Source of the DNA: Elephas maximus indicus
Lineage: Eukaryota; Chordata; Mammalia; Proboscidea; Elephantidae
Assembly: GCF_024166365.1 (NCBI RefSeq)
Contig: NC_064835.1
Span: 61,484,607 to 61,548,606, forward strand
Reading direction: 5' to 3'
DNA length: 64,000 nucleotides
The translations under genes were made by a program, and so were the position numbers. This document shows, in pieces, positions 24,831 to 55,532 of this stretch; position 1 is the first letter of the stretch; every line of letters starts with the position of its first letter. The notes below the pieces were generated by a model. It searched no databases. It had not been told where the DNA came from and saw only the letters and a list, made by a program, of their open reading frames with translations.

Positions 24831-26437
24831 GATGGTGTTTTTTAAGGTGCCCTCTAGACTATAAAGTGCTGTGAAGCTGTGAGGCCCACTCCACAAGGGG
24901 CTTGCCCATCAGACTGGGGCTAAAGGTTCGGAATTATGGCCCTGCCCTTCTGTGTAATGGTGAATAAGGAAGGGAGGGGGCAGCATGGAGTTTTTGCAGA
25001 AGAGGAGAGAGACAGTTTCCTAGGGGTCTGGCCAGGATCCAGCATGTGGAGAGGTGTTTTGGGCCCAAATATCTGGCTGTTGGCTATATTGGAGTAGTTG
25101 GCCTGCCTTAGATAGGGGCTAGACTGGGAAGTCGCTGTTCTGCTGGTGAAGCCCAGTGCAGAAAAGACAGGTATTCCTGGACCTGGGGCTCTGGATCCAG
25201 ACTGTGCCCAGTGGGGCCATATGTCAGACTCCAGGCCAACCTTGTTGCCAACTTAGGCCAGGACCCTGGTCTGTCAGTTCCTAGCCCCTGATGCATAAAT
25301 AAATGATACGTGAGTAAGTGAATGAAGAGGAGACCTCTCCCTAGAATGCATAGTTTTTCTATATTAAAAAAGTTTAATTACAAAAGTAACACATGGTTAT
25401 TGAAGAAATTTTATGAAATGCAAAAATACAAAAAACAAGTTATCTCATTGTTTCTGTTAAAGAGAGCCCTAGGGTCTGAGACACTAGGAGGCAAGGCCAA
25501 GGTTACAAGGGGCAGGTGCTGAGGTGGGCTGGGCCTTGTCTGCAAGGGGAAAGTGGAGCTCTCTGCTTTTGCCCCCTGCCCTTATTCATCCATTTGAACT
25601 CAGTACTCTTGAGGTTCAGAGCCTGACCCCTTGGAACAACCAGAGAGGAGGAAGAGTGACTGGCGAGCTTTGCCAGCATGGGGGTCTGGGGTACTTGACT
25701 CGCTTTGCTGTGTGCAGGAAATTGCTCCATTACTACCCCTCCCCTTGTTGGTTGCTAGGTAGGACCTGGCTCCTCAGGTCCAGTGTGAGATTGAAATCTA
25801 CACCCTCGCAAAATGGCTTTGAACCCTGAGCCTAGACTTCAGAGATGAGGGAAAGAGAAAACACTAGAAAGGGGGCGAGAGACCCTTAATTTTGGCTGTG
25901 TGGAGGCCCTAGGCAGCTGACCATTCTGAAGTGTCACTTGATGCTGTGGGCCTGCTGAGGCCTCACATCCTTGGGGGTGGGGGAGCAGGGATGGTGAGGG
26001 GGTGCAGACTAGGAGGAACTGTTAGGGTTGTGCTCCCAGCCCTAGGACAGTGTCCTCTGGGAGTGAGTGCCGAGGGTCTGTGATATGGGCCTAGCCCTTG
26101 GTCCCTGCTCCTCTTGTCTGGCCCAGGTGAAGCAGGGGGGCACTAGGACCCAGAGGCTAGCACAGTCCCTGACAAGTCTAGAGCAGCACTAGCGCAGAGT
26201 GAGACTCCTCAGCTGGCAAGCAGGATTCGGTGTCTCTGGGTTCAGGAATCCTCTGGCAGCAAAGGGGACTTGTGCCTCAGCCCCCATCTCTGCCCCCACC
26301 CCTACCCAGGTGGGCTACCCCGTGAGGCCCATGGACTGGGGAGGGCTGGATCTGATGGCTCCTGTGTCTGTCCATGACGGCCTGGAGCCCTGACCCTCCT
26401 GCCTAGGTTTCTGCCTTTTCTCTCTGTCCCTGGCCAG

Positions 26438-26469
26438 CTGGGGGAGGGGGTAGAAGCCAGGTGAGCAAC
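26438..26469 (+). other. DCTN1: DCTN1 5'UTR next to the p150 start codon
   Basis: A pyrimidine tract (26408-26433) followed by CCAG at 26434-26437 makes a good 3' splice site, leaving 32 nt of leader before the ATG. A local transcription start in the GC-rich but CpG-poor 26.1-26.4 kb sequence is also possible. The span from here to the poly(A) site (19.1 kb) resembles the recalled extent of the reference human p150 transcript, so transcripts may begin here as well as at the CpG island. Confidence 0.55.
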
Positions 26470-45216
<18,747 letters not shown>

Positions 45217-45540
45217 GCCCTCCGGCCACTGCTGTCCCTTTCTCAGCTCTCCGGGTGCCGCTCTGCCCAATGCAGAGCCACCTCAGCCAGCCCCCAGGTA
45301 GAACCATGTGTGTCAAGCTGTTCCTCTGCCCTTCACCTTCGCCCCATCCCGCCAGTGCCCCCACCCCAGGTTCTCCCATTCCCTGGCTTCTGCCAGAATT
45401 TGCTGTTCAGCTGCTCCCTCTTTCCTGAGGGGCCTCAGGGCATGTGGGGGGCAGGCTGAGGCCCCACCGCCAAAGGTTGAGTGAGGTCCCCCTCCCTGAC
45501 TGAGGACTTCACCCTTTGATTAAAGCAACTTCTGCTTCAA
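45217..45540 (+). other. DCTN1: DCTN1 3'UTR
   Basis: About 324 nt of C-rich sequence from the TGA to the expected cleavage site, 15-20 nt past an ATTAAA signal. Short for a neuronal gene. I recognise no conserved miRNA seed site by eye. Confidence 0.85.
45519..45524 (+). terminator. DCTN1: poly(A) signal ATTAAA of DCTN1
   Basis: ATTAAA, the commonest variant of AATAAA, is followed within 30 nt by GT-rich sequence (tgtgtggtgctggg) suitable for CstF. Cleavage is expected near 45540. Confidence 0.85.
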
Positions 45541-47640
45541 TGCTTCCTGTGTGGTGCTGGGAGTGGGACTCAGGCCATCTGGCTCAGGCCTGGAGTGGAG
45601 GAGAAGGGATGCTGGGGAAGCATGGGCTGTGTCACATTTGAGAGCCCTTCTCTGTACTGGCCAGTGGAATGCTGTGTCGCTTAAAATCATGTGCAGCAAA
45701 TGACTCTGAGCAAGGGGGAGGGCTAACCCAAGGGCTAGGCACCTGTGTTCATTTTTGGAGTTAGGAGGGCTGGAGACTGTGTCACCTCTGCTGCCTGCAC
45801 TGACCACTCTTCAGTCCACTTTTCGGAGCTGGGGTCATGATGCAGTCGCCACCCCCACTGACTTTCTGCCACACTGGCCAGAGTCTCCACGCAAGACTTG
45901 GGGCCCCTCAGAAGGAACCTTTAGTAAACAGCACAGGAAAACCGAAGCAGCAGACCAGTGAGAAAGGATAGAGGGCACGAAAGCTGTTACCAAACCCTGC
46001 TACAAATGAGTTTCACCTGAGGAGCTCCTTCAGGTTTCTGTCTGGTCTGTTTTCTCAACTGCAGATGAGAATACTGGTACCTTCCAAGGTTGTTACGAAG
46101 ACTTAGTGAGATACCGCACAGTTCCCTGCGCGTGGTAGGCTCTCTTCTTCAGTACGGGCTCCTCCTGCCCTGCTTTCTGTCATCAACTATCTTTCCATTG
46201 TGATTGTTAGTTAGCTTATCTGTCTCCTCTTTTAGACAGACTGAGAGTTCTTTTAGGGTGTCTTCCATCTCTGTCTCTGCAAAAGCACAGGAGAACGGCT
46301 CAAGTTTGGGAGAACAATGAGCTCTGTTTTGGACATGAGTTTGAGGTGCCTGGGAGAGTGTCTGGGGGGCAGTTGGATCCACTTGGGCCTGGAGCTCAGC
46401 AGAGGAGGCCTACGATCTCCCCACCCCCAAAACACACACATATTAAATGACCATCATCGCAGCAATTCAGCATTTGCTTTAGGTACTTTATAATTATCAT
46501 TTTGAGAGTACAAAGAACACACCATGGAGGAGGAGTGAGCACATTGGCTCTCAGTACTTAGTCACTGGTGATTTATGGATTTTCCTTTTAGGGTTTTCTG
46601 TTAGGATTTAAAGATGTCCTGCCACGGCCCTGCAAGATAGAACTGCCTGGGAGGGGAGTGCACTGAAAAAAAATGGGGACCCAAAGTTAGGAGGAGCTAA
46701 GACAGAAGCCAAGGAGAAAGAATGTTTTGAAACTAGGTATAAGGATTTCCTTCAGGGTGTAGGCATCCAAATAAGTACTAAGGAAAGAAATGATATCCTT
46801 TCCTTTCTTCCTCAACAGACCAAATAGATGTGCCCACTCAGCTGAGAAGGGGAGCTCTCTCTGCAGCATTGTCTAAGCAGAGGTGGGGTAGAGGGAGAGA
46901 AAAGTGGTGGGAGAACAACTTGCTTATGAGCGACTCTGGGTGGTTGGTGTCAAAGCCTTCACTTTGGGAAACCTGTCAGATTGCTGAAGCTGTGACTTTC
47001 CAACTTCATAAATGACGATAGATGTAGTAGCACCTTTCTCCCGAAGAGCTACATGGGTTGAAAAAGAAATGTTTATGGAAAGGGACCAGGCAGCAATGCA
47101 ACATGGGTACTGGACAAGAGCTGAGTGCTTTCACACTGCACTCTGCTCCACAAAAAAAAAAAAACAGACTGGGTTAAAAACTCTAAATCCTTTGACTTTA
47201 GGTTAAATAATGGGGGCAAATACAAAGTAATGCCTTGCTTTAAAAGCTGCAACTGGATGGAGAAGGTAAACATTTCTCTAGAATATAACTTAGAACAGCT
47301 CCTTGAACTTCCTTCATCTAAGCCACAACCGCTGGTCAAAGATGTTGCACTTTTCAGCAAACAGAACAGTGGAGGTGTCTCTAACACAACCCTTTAACAC
47401 TGAGGCCAGTGTGTCCATTTTCAGAGACTTGGCATAGTGGAGAACAAAGTAGCAAGGTTTTTTCCTTCCCTGAAATTGCTATGTGGGACTTCACATAGAA
47501 ACACACAGTCGTGAAATGACTGAAATAAGTTAAGGAATTTGAAAGGCGGAGAAGAATTTTGCAGATATTAGAGACTATTTCCTCCTCAAATAGACACTGG
47601 CCTGTTGGGCCCTGCCTAGTTAGCCACAAGGATGATCCAA
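45541..47640. other. downstream flank of DCTN1 without recognised gene
   Basis: Unique-looking sequence with short ORFs only; no homology recognised on either strand. SLC4A5 is the expected next gene in this direction in other mammals, but none of its exons is visible in the window. Confidence 0.5.
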
Positions 47641-47644
47641 AAAT

Positions 47645-47806
47645 ACCCAAAGCCCACTGCCATCGAGTCGAGTCGATTCCAACTTACAGCAACCCTGTAG
47701 GACAGAGAACTGCCCCGTAGGGTTTCCGAGGAGTGGCTGGTGGATTTGAACTGCTGACCTTTTGGTTAGCAGCTAAATGCTTAAATACTGCACCACCATG
47801 GCTCCA
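47645..47806 (-). mobile_element. tRNA/RTE SINE (short type)
   Basis: Reverse copy with a duplicated GAGTCGAGTCG near its tail; lies beyond the 3' side of the NECAP1 pseudogene. Confidence 0.9.
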
Positions 47807-48019
47807 TACAAGTATGATAAGACCCTCCATTTCCCGCCTTGTTATTGTGCAGGAGACGGCACTCTCTTGGCTGCATAGCAAGTAACTACAAAAGGAATGG
47901 ACGTAAGCCAGCTTGAATGCCATGGGGAAGCTATGGAAAAGATTTTACTTCTGGGGAGGGAAGGAGTTTCCAACTTCTCTTGAAGATTGATAAGCTCAAG
48001 TTCACTTTTATTCTTCAAG

Positions 48020-48841
48020 TCTGTCCTTCATGTCCTGCCAGTGCTGGACTCTGTAGGATGGCTGTGGTGCCTGGTTTGGAACAGAGCGGGATGTAGTGTT
48101 AAAGTCTCCCAAATCATTGCCCACGGAGCTGGTGCTGGCGATGTGACAGGAGCAGGAGAACCCCTGCTTAAAAAGATAACTGTATCACCACTTCCATGGT
48201 TAGATTTTTCATGGGTGGTGGGCTGACGTGATTGCTGGTGGCAAAAGCAGAGGACCGTGGAGGAGTAGTGACTTCTTCAGGTGGGAGTGTAAGCACACCT
48301 ATGTCTCCAGTCCCTGCAGTCCTGGGCTTGCAGTCACTTCTCTTCTTGGTCATAATGGTCCCGTTAGTCAGCTTGATGGTCTGTTCTCCCTTGAAGCCCA
48401 GGTACTACGTGGGATGAGTGTCTGGTTCCTGAGATTCTTTGGACATCTTGATACCTGCTTTACCCACTTGAAGCGATCTTAGAAAAAGATATTAAAGTTG
48501 AAGACATCACCCTAATTTATGAGGCTAGTGACAATGAAAGCACTATGCCTAGTGCCATCCTGGATTTGGTTACAAAATAGAAGTTGGAATCTGTCACTGT
48601 CTTCTCAGCAATGCCAGAATATTGTTCTATTGGTGCCTGAGCAAAGAGCTCCTTTGATACTTGATGTTTATATAAGCAATCGCACCTTTTGAAGTGATTT
48701 GGAGATGACCAGCCCAATGATGCTGGCCTGGTTTCCTGACAGATGGCCTGTAGTCACCATTGGGCACCCGGGGCAGAATCTGGGGGACGCTGACATCTAG
48801 TTTCACGCAGAGGCTGACTTGTACTCTGACTGGGTCACCAT
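48020..48841 (-). pseudogene. NECAP1: processed pseudogene of NECAP1
   Basis: On the minus strand, a start-like ATG at 48841 opens MVTQSEYKSAS, recalling the NECAP1 N-terminus. Downstream pieces in shifting frames match NECAP1: [19 protein letters not shown] (48660-48590), FKWVKQ (near 48475), KPRTA (near 48320) and finally SVPNQAPQPS (near 48060), in the correct order and without introns. NECAP1 is a clathrin-coat accessory protein that binds AP-2 in endocytosis. Stops and frameshifts break the frame at least five times, so this is a dead retrocopy. A poly(A) end is not visible at the 3' side; 3'UTR-derived sequence may run to about 47810. It could instead derive from NECAP2, but the C-terminal match favours NECAP1. 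Confidence 0.82.
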
Positions 48842-48899
48842 CTTGGCTTTTTTCTTTCTTAAGTCTTCTTTAATCTCCAGGTTCTTTTTTTCTTTTTTC

Positions 48900-50233
48900 T
48901 TCATAATTTATTTGTTGAAAGAACTATTAGAGTCTGAATTAAAAAAAAAAAAAAATTCATCCCTATGGTGTTAACAGGTTCCTCCATCCCCTATATTCCC
49001 TGTAAATTATTAGTTGGATTTAGAGCAGTGGCTCTCAAAGCATGGTCCCTGACCAGCAGCATCAACATCGCCTGAAACTTGTAGGAGATACTAATTCCCA
49101 GGTCCACACCAGAGAGGCTGGCCATCAAGGTCACCATCTTGATGAAGCCAAGCATCCCATTTCTGTGAAGTCATCCATTGAAGTAGCTAGGTAGGCCAAA
49201 ACAGTTGGAGTGGGGAGGGGTGAAATACTGAATGAAGTAGTGGTTAGTCTATTGATGGGATGGCATGAATGGCATTGCTAGGTTTTTATTTTTTATCAGT
49301 GAAAATTTCTGGTGTTTTTTGCATAATGTTACAATAATGGTTAAACAATAGCGAACTTATGGTTAAACAGTTAACTTAGTTGATTTAATGTACCCTGAAA
49401 ACTATATAAATATGGTCCAATTCCCCCTGCCCTTCCCAGAGAAGTGAGGGGACAAGTGCCCAACGCTCAGACCACCAAACCTTGAAACTTTCCAGAAGAC
49501 AAAGTAGCTCAGATACGGCAGACCCTCCTGTTTGAGAGATTGGAGTTTTATGTTGCTTACATAATTGGCCAAGGAAATTCTGTGGCCCCACAGCTGCAGC
49601 AATGGCTAACAAGTTTCCGTGGAAGGTACAAGATGATGCCTGTTTGCCAGAAGGGGACCCTCCTGATTTTAGTGAAAAGGGCCAGCCTGGGACAGGTCAT
49701 CCTTGCAGCAATCAAAGCTGATTCAAGCAATTGAGCAGGGACCAACAGGTGGAACCAAACTTTTGTCACCGCATCTGAAATCATGGAGTAAACACAACTT
49801 GCCTTTCAAGTTGGAAAATCAAACTCTGTTTTCCAAAGCCCCAGGGAACAAAATCTAAGACAAATTGCTTTTTAACCCATCTTTTTTTTAAAAGAACAAC
49901 AAAGAACACTTAGATTAACAAAATGATAAATCATGACCACAACTTGTTAGACAACGTTTTCCTGCATATTAACACAGTGGTATTGGAAATTCACTTTTCA
50001 GTGGAGGAAAAATGCTAGCTCCTTACTTTGAGAAATAGGTATTGGAATCCTATTGTAAATGAAGATAACCTTGTCTGAAAATGTAACATGCCCACCCAGG
50101 GCCAAGTGGGAGAGTGAACAAAGGTGCTGAGGCCAGAACCTACTTGTCCATTCTGCTCTTAATGGACATTAGCGTTGCTTCCGGGTTCAAGCACCTACAA
50201 ATTATGCTATATAAATATCCTTTTTCATCTTCC
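48900..50233. other. intergenic sequence without recognised gene
   Basis: Contains an A-run (48942-48955) and the MER5A remnant; otherwise nothing identified. Confidence 0.45.
49027..49120 (-). repeat. MER5A remnant
   Basis: GTGGCTCTCAAAGCATGGTCC and AGCAGCATCAACATCGCCTG. Confidence 0.75.
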
Positions 50234-50442
50234 CTGGTAACTGGTTGCCATTGAGTTGATCCTGACTCATGGTGAGCCCATGTGTGTCACAGTAGAACTG
50301 TGCTCTCTAAGGTTTTCAGTGGCTGATACTTTTCACAAGTAGATTGTCAGGCCTTTCTTCCCAAGTTGCTCTGGGTGGACTAGGACTTTTAATCTTTTGG
50401 TTAGCAGCTGAGCACGTTAACTGTTTGCACCACCCAGGTACA
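50234..50442 (-). mobile_element. older tRNA/RTE-related SINE
   Basis: Diverged copy sharing the variant middle AGATTGTCAGGCCTTTCTTCC with 57280-57472, an older subfamily. Confidence 0.82.
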
Positions 50443-50467
50443 CATACGCAAAATTCTTATAGGTGTG

Positions 50468-50946
50468 TCTTAGTCATTTAGTGCCTCTATAACAGGCGGA
50501 TTTAACAAAGAGAAATTCATTTCTTCATGGTTAAGTAGGCTAAAAGTCCAAATTCAGGGTGTCAGCTCCAGGGGAAGGCTTTATTCACCATCAGCTTTCT
50601 CACCAATCTTCCCGCAGACTAGGAGCTTCTCCTCACAGGGACCCCGGATTCAAAGGATGCGCTCTGCTCCCGGCACTGCTTTCTTGGTGGTACGAGGTCC
50701 CCCCTCTCTGCTTGCTTCTCTTTCCTTTTTATCTTTTGTAAGGTAAAAGGTGGTGCAGGCCACACCCCAGGGAAACTCCGTGTACATTGGATTAGGGATG
50801 TGACCTGGGTAAAGGTGTTACAACCTTACCCTAATCCTCTTTAACGTAACATTACAATCACAAAATGGAGGACAACCACACAATACTGGGAATCATGGCC
50901 TAACCAAGTTGACACATATTTTGGGGGGACACAATTCAATCCATGA
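50468..50946 (+). repeat. dispersed repeat (family A)
   Basis: 479-bp copy from TTAGTCATTTAGTGCCTCTATAACA to GGACACAATTCAATCCATGACA. Contains a G+A-to-C+T-rich middle. Same family as 4028-4200. Confidence 0.7.
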
Positions 50947-51065
50947 CAAATTGGGAAATCACTGAGTCATACGGTATGTGTATTTTCACCTTTATTAAAT
51001 AATGCTGCATTGCTTTTGAACAGTTGTTGTACTGCTTTATACTCCCACCAGCAGGATGGGTCCTT

Positions 51066-51969
51066 GTCTCAGTTACATGGTGCTGCTGTAACACAAATAA
51101 CAAAAAGGGGTGACTTTAAAGAACAGAAATTTAGTTTTTAACAGTTCTGGAGGCTAGAAGTCCAAATTATGGTCTCAGCCATATTGACTCCTTCCTTGTC
51201 CGTAGCCCCAGGCTTTCCTTGGTTCCTTGGCATTCCCTGGCTTGTAGTGTAGAAGATCTTCACGTGGTGTCTGTTTTCTCTCCTGTGTATGTCTCCGTAT
51301 CTATTCTGTTTGTTGTTTTTTTTTAAGAACTTATTTTATTTGTTGCTGTTGAGAATATACATATAGACAGCAAAACATACGCCAATTCAACAGTTCCTAC
51401 GTGTACAATTCAGTAACATTGATTACATTCTTCAAGTTGTGCAACCATTCTCACCCTGCTTTTCTGAGTTGTGCCCCCCTCCATTAACATAAACTCACTG
51501 TCCCCTGGGCTCCCTATCTAATCTTTCGAGTTATTGTTGTCAGTTTGATTCTATATAGATAGATCTTAAAAGAGCACAATGCTCAAGGCAGGCATTCTTT
51601 ACTAGTTAAGAGACACTATTGTTTGATTTTAAGAAGCTTTCAGGGGTTTAAGGTTTAAAGATTGTCTCAGGGCAATAGTTTCAGGGGTTCCTTCAGCCTC
51701 CATCACTCCAGAAAGTCTGGATTCTGTGAGAATTTGAAATTCTGTTCTGCATTTTCCCATTTTGATCAGGATTCTTCTGTAGAATCTCTGATAAAAATGT
51801 TCAGTAATATTCTTTTAGAACTCAGACATGATTAGATTTAGGATCCACCCTGCACTGGGATGGCCTCATTAACATAAAAACCCTATTTACAAACAGGAAT
51901 ACATCCACAGGTACAAGGGCCAGGAGGAATTCAATACATATTTTGGGGGACACAATTCAATCCATAACA
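51066..51969 (+). repeat. dispersed repeat (family A) split by a later insertion
   Basis: Family A ends at 51066-51311 and about 51826-51969 flank an unrelated insertion (51312-51825), so the host repeat is older than the insertion. Confidence 0.65.
51312..51825 (-). mobile_element. L1-like 3' fragment inserted in the family A repeat
   Basis: Begins with a poly(T) run at 51316-51324 (a poly(A) tail on the minus strand), followed by sequence resembling L1 3' ends. Not coding. The family assignment is tentative. Confidence 0.5.
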
Positions 51970-52319
51970 GTCCTCTTGGCTGGACTCAAGTCTGCCCTCT
52001 TGGGCAGGTGAGGCTGTGAAGGCATGAGGAGGCTGGGTTGGGGAAGACCTTCAGAGCCAATTTAAGGATTATACTAGGAAGCCACTGGTGATTTTGGAAT
52101 AGGGAAAAAAACGCAAAACAAAGCTTTTAGGAAGTTAAGTTTTTGAAGCTCTCCGTTTGTGTTGGGAGGATGGTAATGGTGGTGGAGTTGGCTTAGGCCA
52201 GCAGCAGGACTCAATCTCACTGAATAGAGGAGATCTGTGAGAAGAGGGCACAAAGGAGGATTCAGCAAATGCCAGAGGGGACAGAGAAGCCGAACATCCC
52301 AGATCTAACTCTTGTCCTT

Positions 52320-52950
52320 AATCCAGTTAGACTCACCCTGCTGATGGGGAGGTGAACTGGTGCAACCACTCTGAAAAACAGGGTGGCTTTACTTAGTAAT
52401 GATGAAGATGCACGTACCCAATGACCCAGCAGTTCCAAAATATACTAAAACGCAACAAACACATCAACAAAACAACCCTAAAAGAAGGGAGGCATGTGTT
52501 TCAAGAAGGAAAGAATTGTCGACAGTGTCACATGCAAGAGAGAGATTCATCGAGAAGAGAACTGGAAAGTGTCCCCTGACTTTGGTAATTAGAAGTCTGA
52601 TAATGAGAACTGTGTGTGACGTGGTTGGGGCAGACATGAGGACACAGTGGTCTGCGGGCTGAGCCGGTGATGGGGAAATGAGACTGAGCGTAGGACGTGC
52701 TGCCAGGGTGTTTGAGGACAGACTCGGGCACACAGAAACATTCAGTATATGATAAAGGTAGCATTTCAAGCCAATGGGTAAAGGATACATAACAAATGAT
52801 GGCATAACATTTGGGAAAAATAATAAAGTTAGATCCTTATCTTACACCATACACCCAATTAAAGTCTAGATGGATTGAATTTTTAGATATAAAAGCCAAA
52901 ACCAGAAAAGAACTAGAAGAAAATATAAGTATATGTAAACGTAGGGGTGG
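52320..52950 (+). mobile_element. old L1 ORF2 and 3' remnants
   Basis: About 52820-52925 translates to L1 ORF2 C-terminal-like sequence ([18 protein letters not shown]), and 52330-52480 resembles another ORF2 segment. Both are short, ancient and separated by unrecognised sequence. Confidence 0.5.
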
Positions 52951-54317
52951 GAAAAACTCCAAAGCAGTGCTGGGAAACAGGGACGGGAGCATGGTAGACT
53001 TCTCTGATGTCCAGCTGCTCCACCCTACTCCCGCCATGTGGTTCACGGCACTGCCACGCCCTTACAGAGCTGGCCTCCTCGCCATGGCCAAATGCCCTGG
53101 GGTGGGCACAGTTAGGGTCAGCAGTGCCTCTCACTCTCCCACCTTGGGTTCTGTTCTATAGAACAAATGCAAAATAGTCAATGGGGAAACCAAATGCAGC
53201 TGTATTAAATCGGTAAGGAGCTAGAAGCCCTGCGGTAGATTCTTGAATTGGCCCTCTTAACCTCCTTTTCCCCCTCCTAATTGGAGAGATTGGAAAGACA
53301 AAAACCTTCTTTCCCTGAATCCCTTGCTACTAGAGTTGCAGATGTGAACTGGATTTCACCAGTTAGCTATACTGTGTCACACTTGCTGGGAAACCTGCAT
53401 CCCAACACTGGGAAAAGATGTCAGTAGAGTGGGAAACCCCCCAGGCTTGGAGACAGTGGGACCAGGGATCAACAGCAGGACTCGTGACAGTTGGATCTTG
53501 GGGGACTTCAGAGCTGTGCTCCCCATCCCTCCTCCCTTCCTTTTCCTTGGTTCACACAGAACAGCTGAATGACCGTTCTCCTACAGCAAGCCAGAAAGGC
53601 TCTCAAAGTAAATACAGAATGTGCTTTGTGATAGCTAATGTGGCATTAGGGCTGGACAGAGAAATAGTCAGTACTCCAGCCAACTCCCAGTGGACTCTGG
53701 ACAACAAGACGCAGCTTCCCCACCCTATTTCCTCCATCAGGAAGAATCCTCAGCTCCCAAACCTGATCCCTGCTTCTGCACCAGCCCAGGGTGACACCCA
53801 CCCTCAAATTTATGCATGAAAGGAAAACCGAAAACTAAAATATCATGAGCTAAATGTCCAAATGAAACAAAACCTGACTGGGTAGAAACCAGCGGGAGTG
53901 AGAAGGACCGCTAAAGAACTTCTAATGAAAAATACAGAAAGGTTTATATTTGGTAAAATTATTTAAGGGAAACCTCAAGCGGAATAAAAATGGCATGTAG
54001 GAAATACTAGAGGGGAAAATGGAATAAGAAGACCTGGATCTATCTTATAAAAGTCAAGGAAAGGGAAAAAGAAATAAGACATTAAACAGGATGGCAGGAA
54101 TAATATGAAACAAACCAGTGATCACAACTAATATGACGAGTAAAAAGTGTAGCTGTATTTTATTTTCAAGAGAATTTTTACACCTAAAAATGATAAAAAT
54201 ATTATAAATAAAAGGATTAAATTAAAAAATTTCCAAATTCAAAAATAAAGAAAAGAGGAGGGCAATATTTATTTTAAAAGTAACAAAAATATTAAATGGT
54301 ACAGAAGGGATATTCTT
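52951..54317. other. intergenic sequence without recognised gene
   Basis: The left half is mixed, the right half (53820-54310) very A-rich. No coding sequence or named repeat recognised. Confidence 0.45.
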
Positions 54318-55532
54318 ACTTTTTAAATATTTTATTGTGGTTTGGGTAAAAGTTCACAAAGCAAATTAGTTTCCCATTCAACAATTTATACACATTTTGT
54401 TTCGAGACATTAGTTGCAGTCTCTCAATGTGACAGCATTCTACCCACTTCCTCACCAGTTTCCCTGTTTCCATTCACCCAACTTCCCCGGCTCTTCCTGC
54501 GTTCTGAACGTTGGTGTTGGGCAAATGCTGCCCTTTTGTTCTCATGTGGCTGATTATTCTGAGGAGCATGTTCCTCATGGGTGTTACTCTTCACTTCATA
54601 GGTCTGTTTATTGTTTGGCTGAAAGGTGATCTCTGGGAGTAGGTTCAGTTCCAGGTTTGAAGGGTGTCTAAGGGCCATAGTCTCAGAGGTTCTACCAGTG
54701 TCTATCAGACCAGAAAATCTGGCCTTTTTTATGAATTTGAATTTTGTTCTACATTTTTCTCCCACTCTGTCCAGAACCTTCTTTTGTGACCCTGATCAGA
54801 GCAGTCAGTAGTGGTAGCTGGGCACCATCTAGTTCTTCTGGTCTCAGGCTAATGGAGACTGTGGTTCGTGTGGTCCATTTGTCCTTTGGACTAATTGTTT
54901 CCTCGAGTCTTTTATTTTCTTCACTCTTCTTTGCTCCAGACAGGAAGAGACCACTAGTTCTATCTTAGATGGCCACTGGAGAGCTTTTAAGACCCCAGTT
55001 GCTACTTACCAAAGTAGGATGTAGAACATTGTCTTTATGGACTATGTTATGCCAATTGACCTAGATGTCCCCTGAGACTATGGTCCTAAGCCCTCAAGCC
55101 CAGTGATTCAGTCCCTCAAGGTGTTTGGTTATGGCCAAGGAGTTTTCATAGTTTTGCTCCCGTACTGGGTTTATGCTCTATATGGAAACCCTGGTGGCAT
55201 AGTGGTTAAGTGCTACAGGTGCTAACGAGAAGGTTGGCAGTTTGAATCTGCCAGGTGCTCCTTGGAAACTCTACGGGGCAGCTCTACTCTGTCCTATAGG
55301 GTCGCTATGAGTCAGAATCGACTCGACAGCAGTGGGTTTGGTTTTGGTTTTTTGGATGCTCTACTATATACATGGATATACTTGCAGTACATACAAATAA
55401 GTATGTGGAAATATCCTCTGCCAAACCTATATATGGTAGTGGATGTACTTCCATATGCCATCCCACACCTAATCAGCATACATATATATCTACCTATGTA
55501 TCCACTTGTAAACTATTGTTATTACTGTCATT
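54318..55532 (-). mobile_element. L1-type 3' fragment, interrupted by a SINE
   Basis: Same family as 61707-62407 but extending further at its 5' end. Split by the SINE at 55183-55356 (ATGCTCTATAT / ATGCTCTACTATAT flank it) and cut at about 55533 by an RTE copy. Confidence 0.6.
55183..55356 (+). mobile_element. tRNA/RTE SINE (short type)
   Basis: Complete copy, head TGGCATAGTGGTTAAGTGC, tail GACTCGACAGCAGTGGG; nested in an L1-type fragment and close to an RTE copy. Confidence 0.93.

Larger units (their letters stand above)
13804..26437 (+). other. DCTN1: large 5'-UTR intron of DCTN1 (inferred)
   Basis: This 12.6-kb stretch holds no recognisable coding exon. It contains a MER5A, several MIRs, about nine tRNA/RTE SINEs and a short RTE 3' end, all listed separately. 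Unique sequence between them (about 17.2-18.3, 19.0-19.4, 19.9-21.4, 22.8-23.5 and 24.9-26.4 kb) shows no ORF that I recognise. Alternative 5' exons or enhancers could be hidden here but cannot be supported from sequence alone. Confidence 0.6.
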
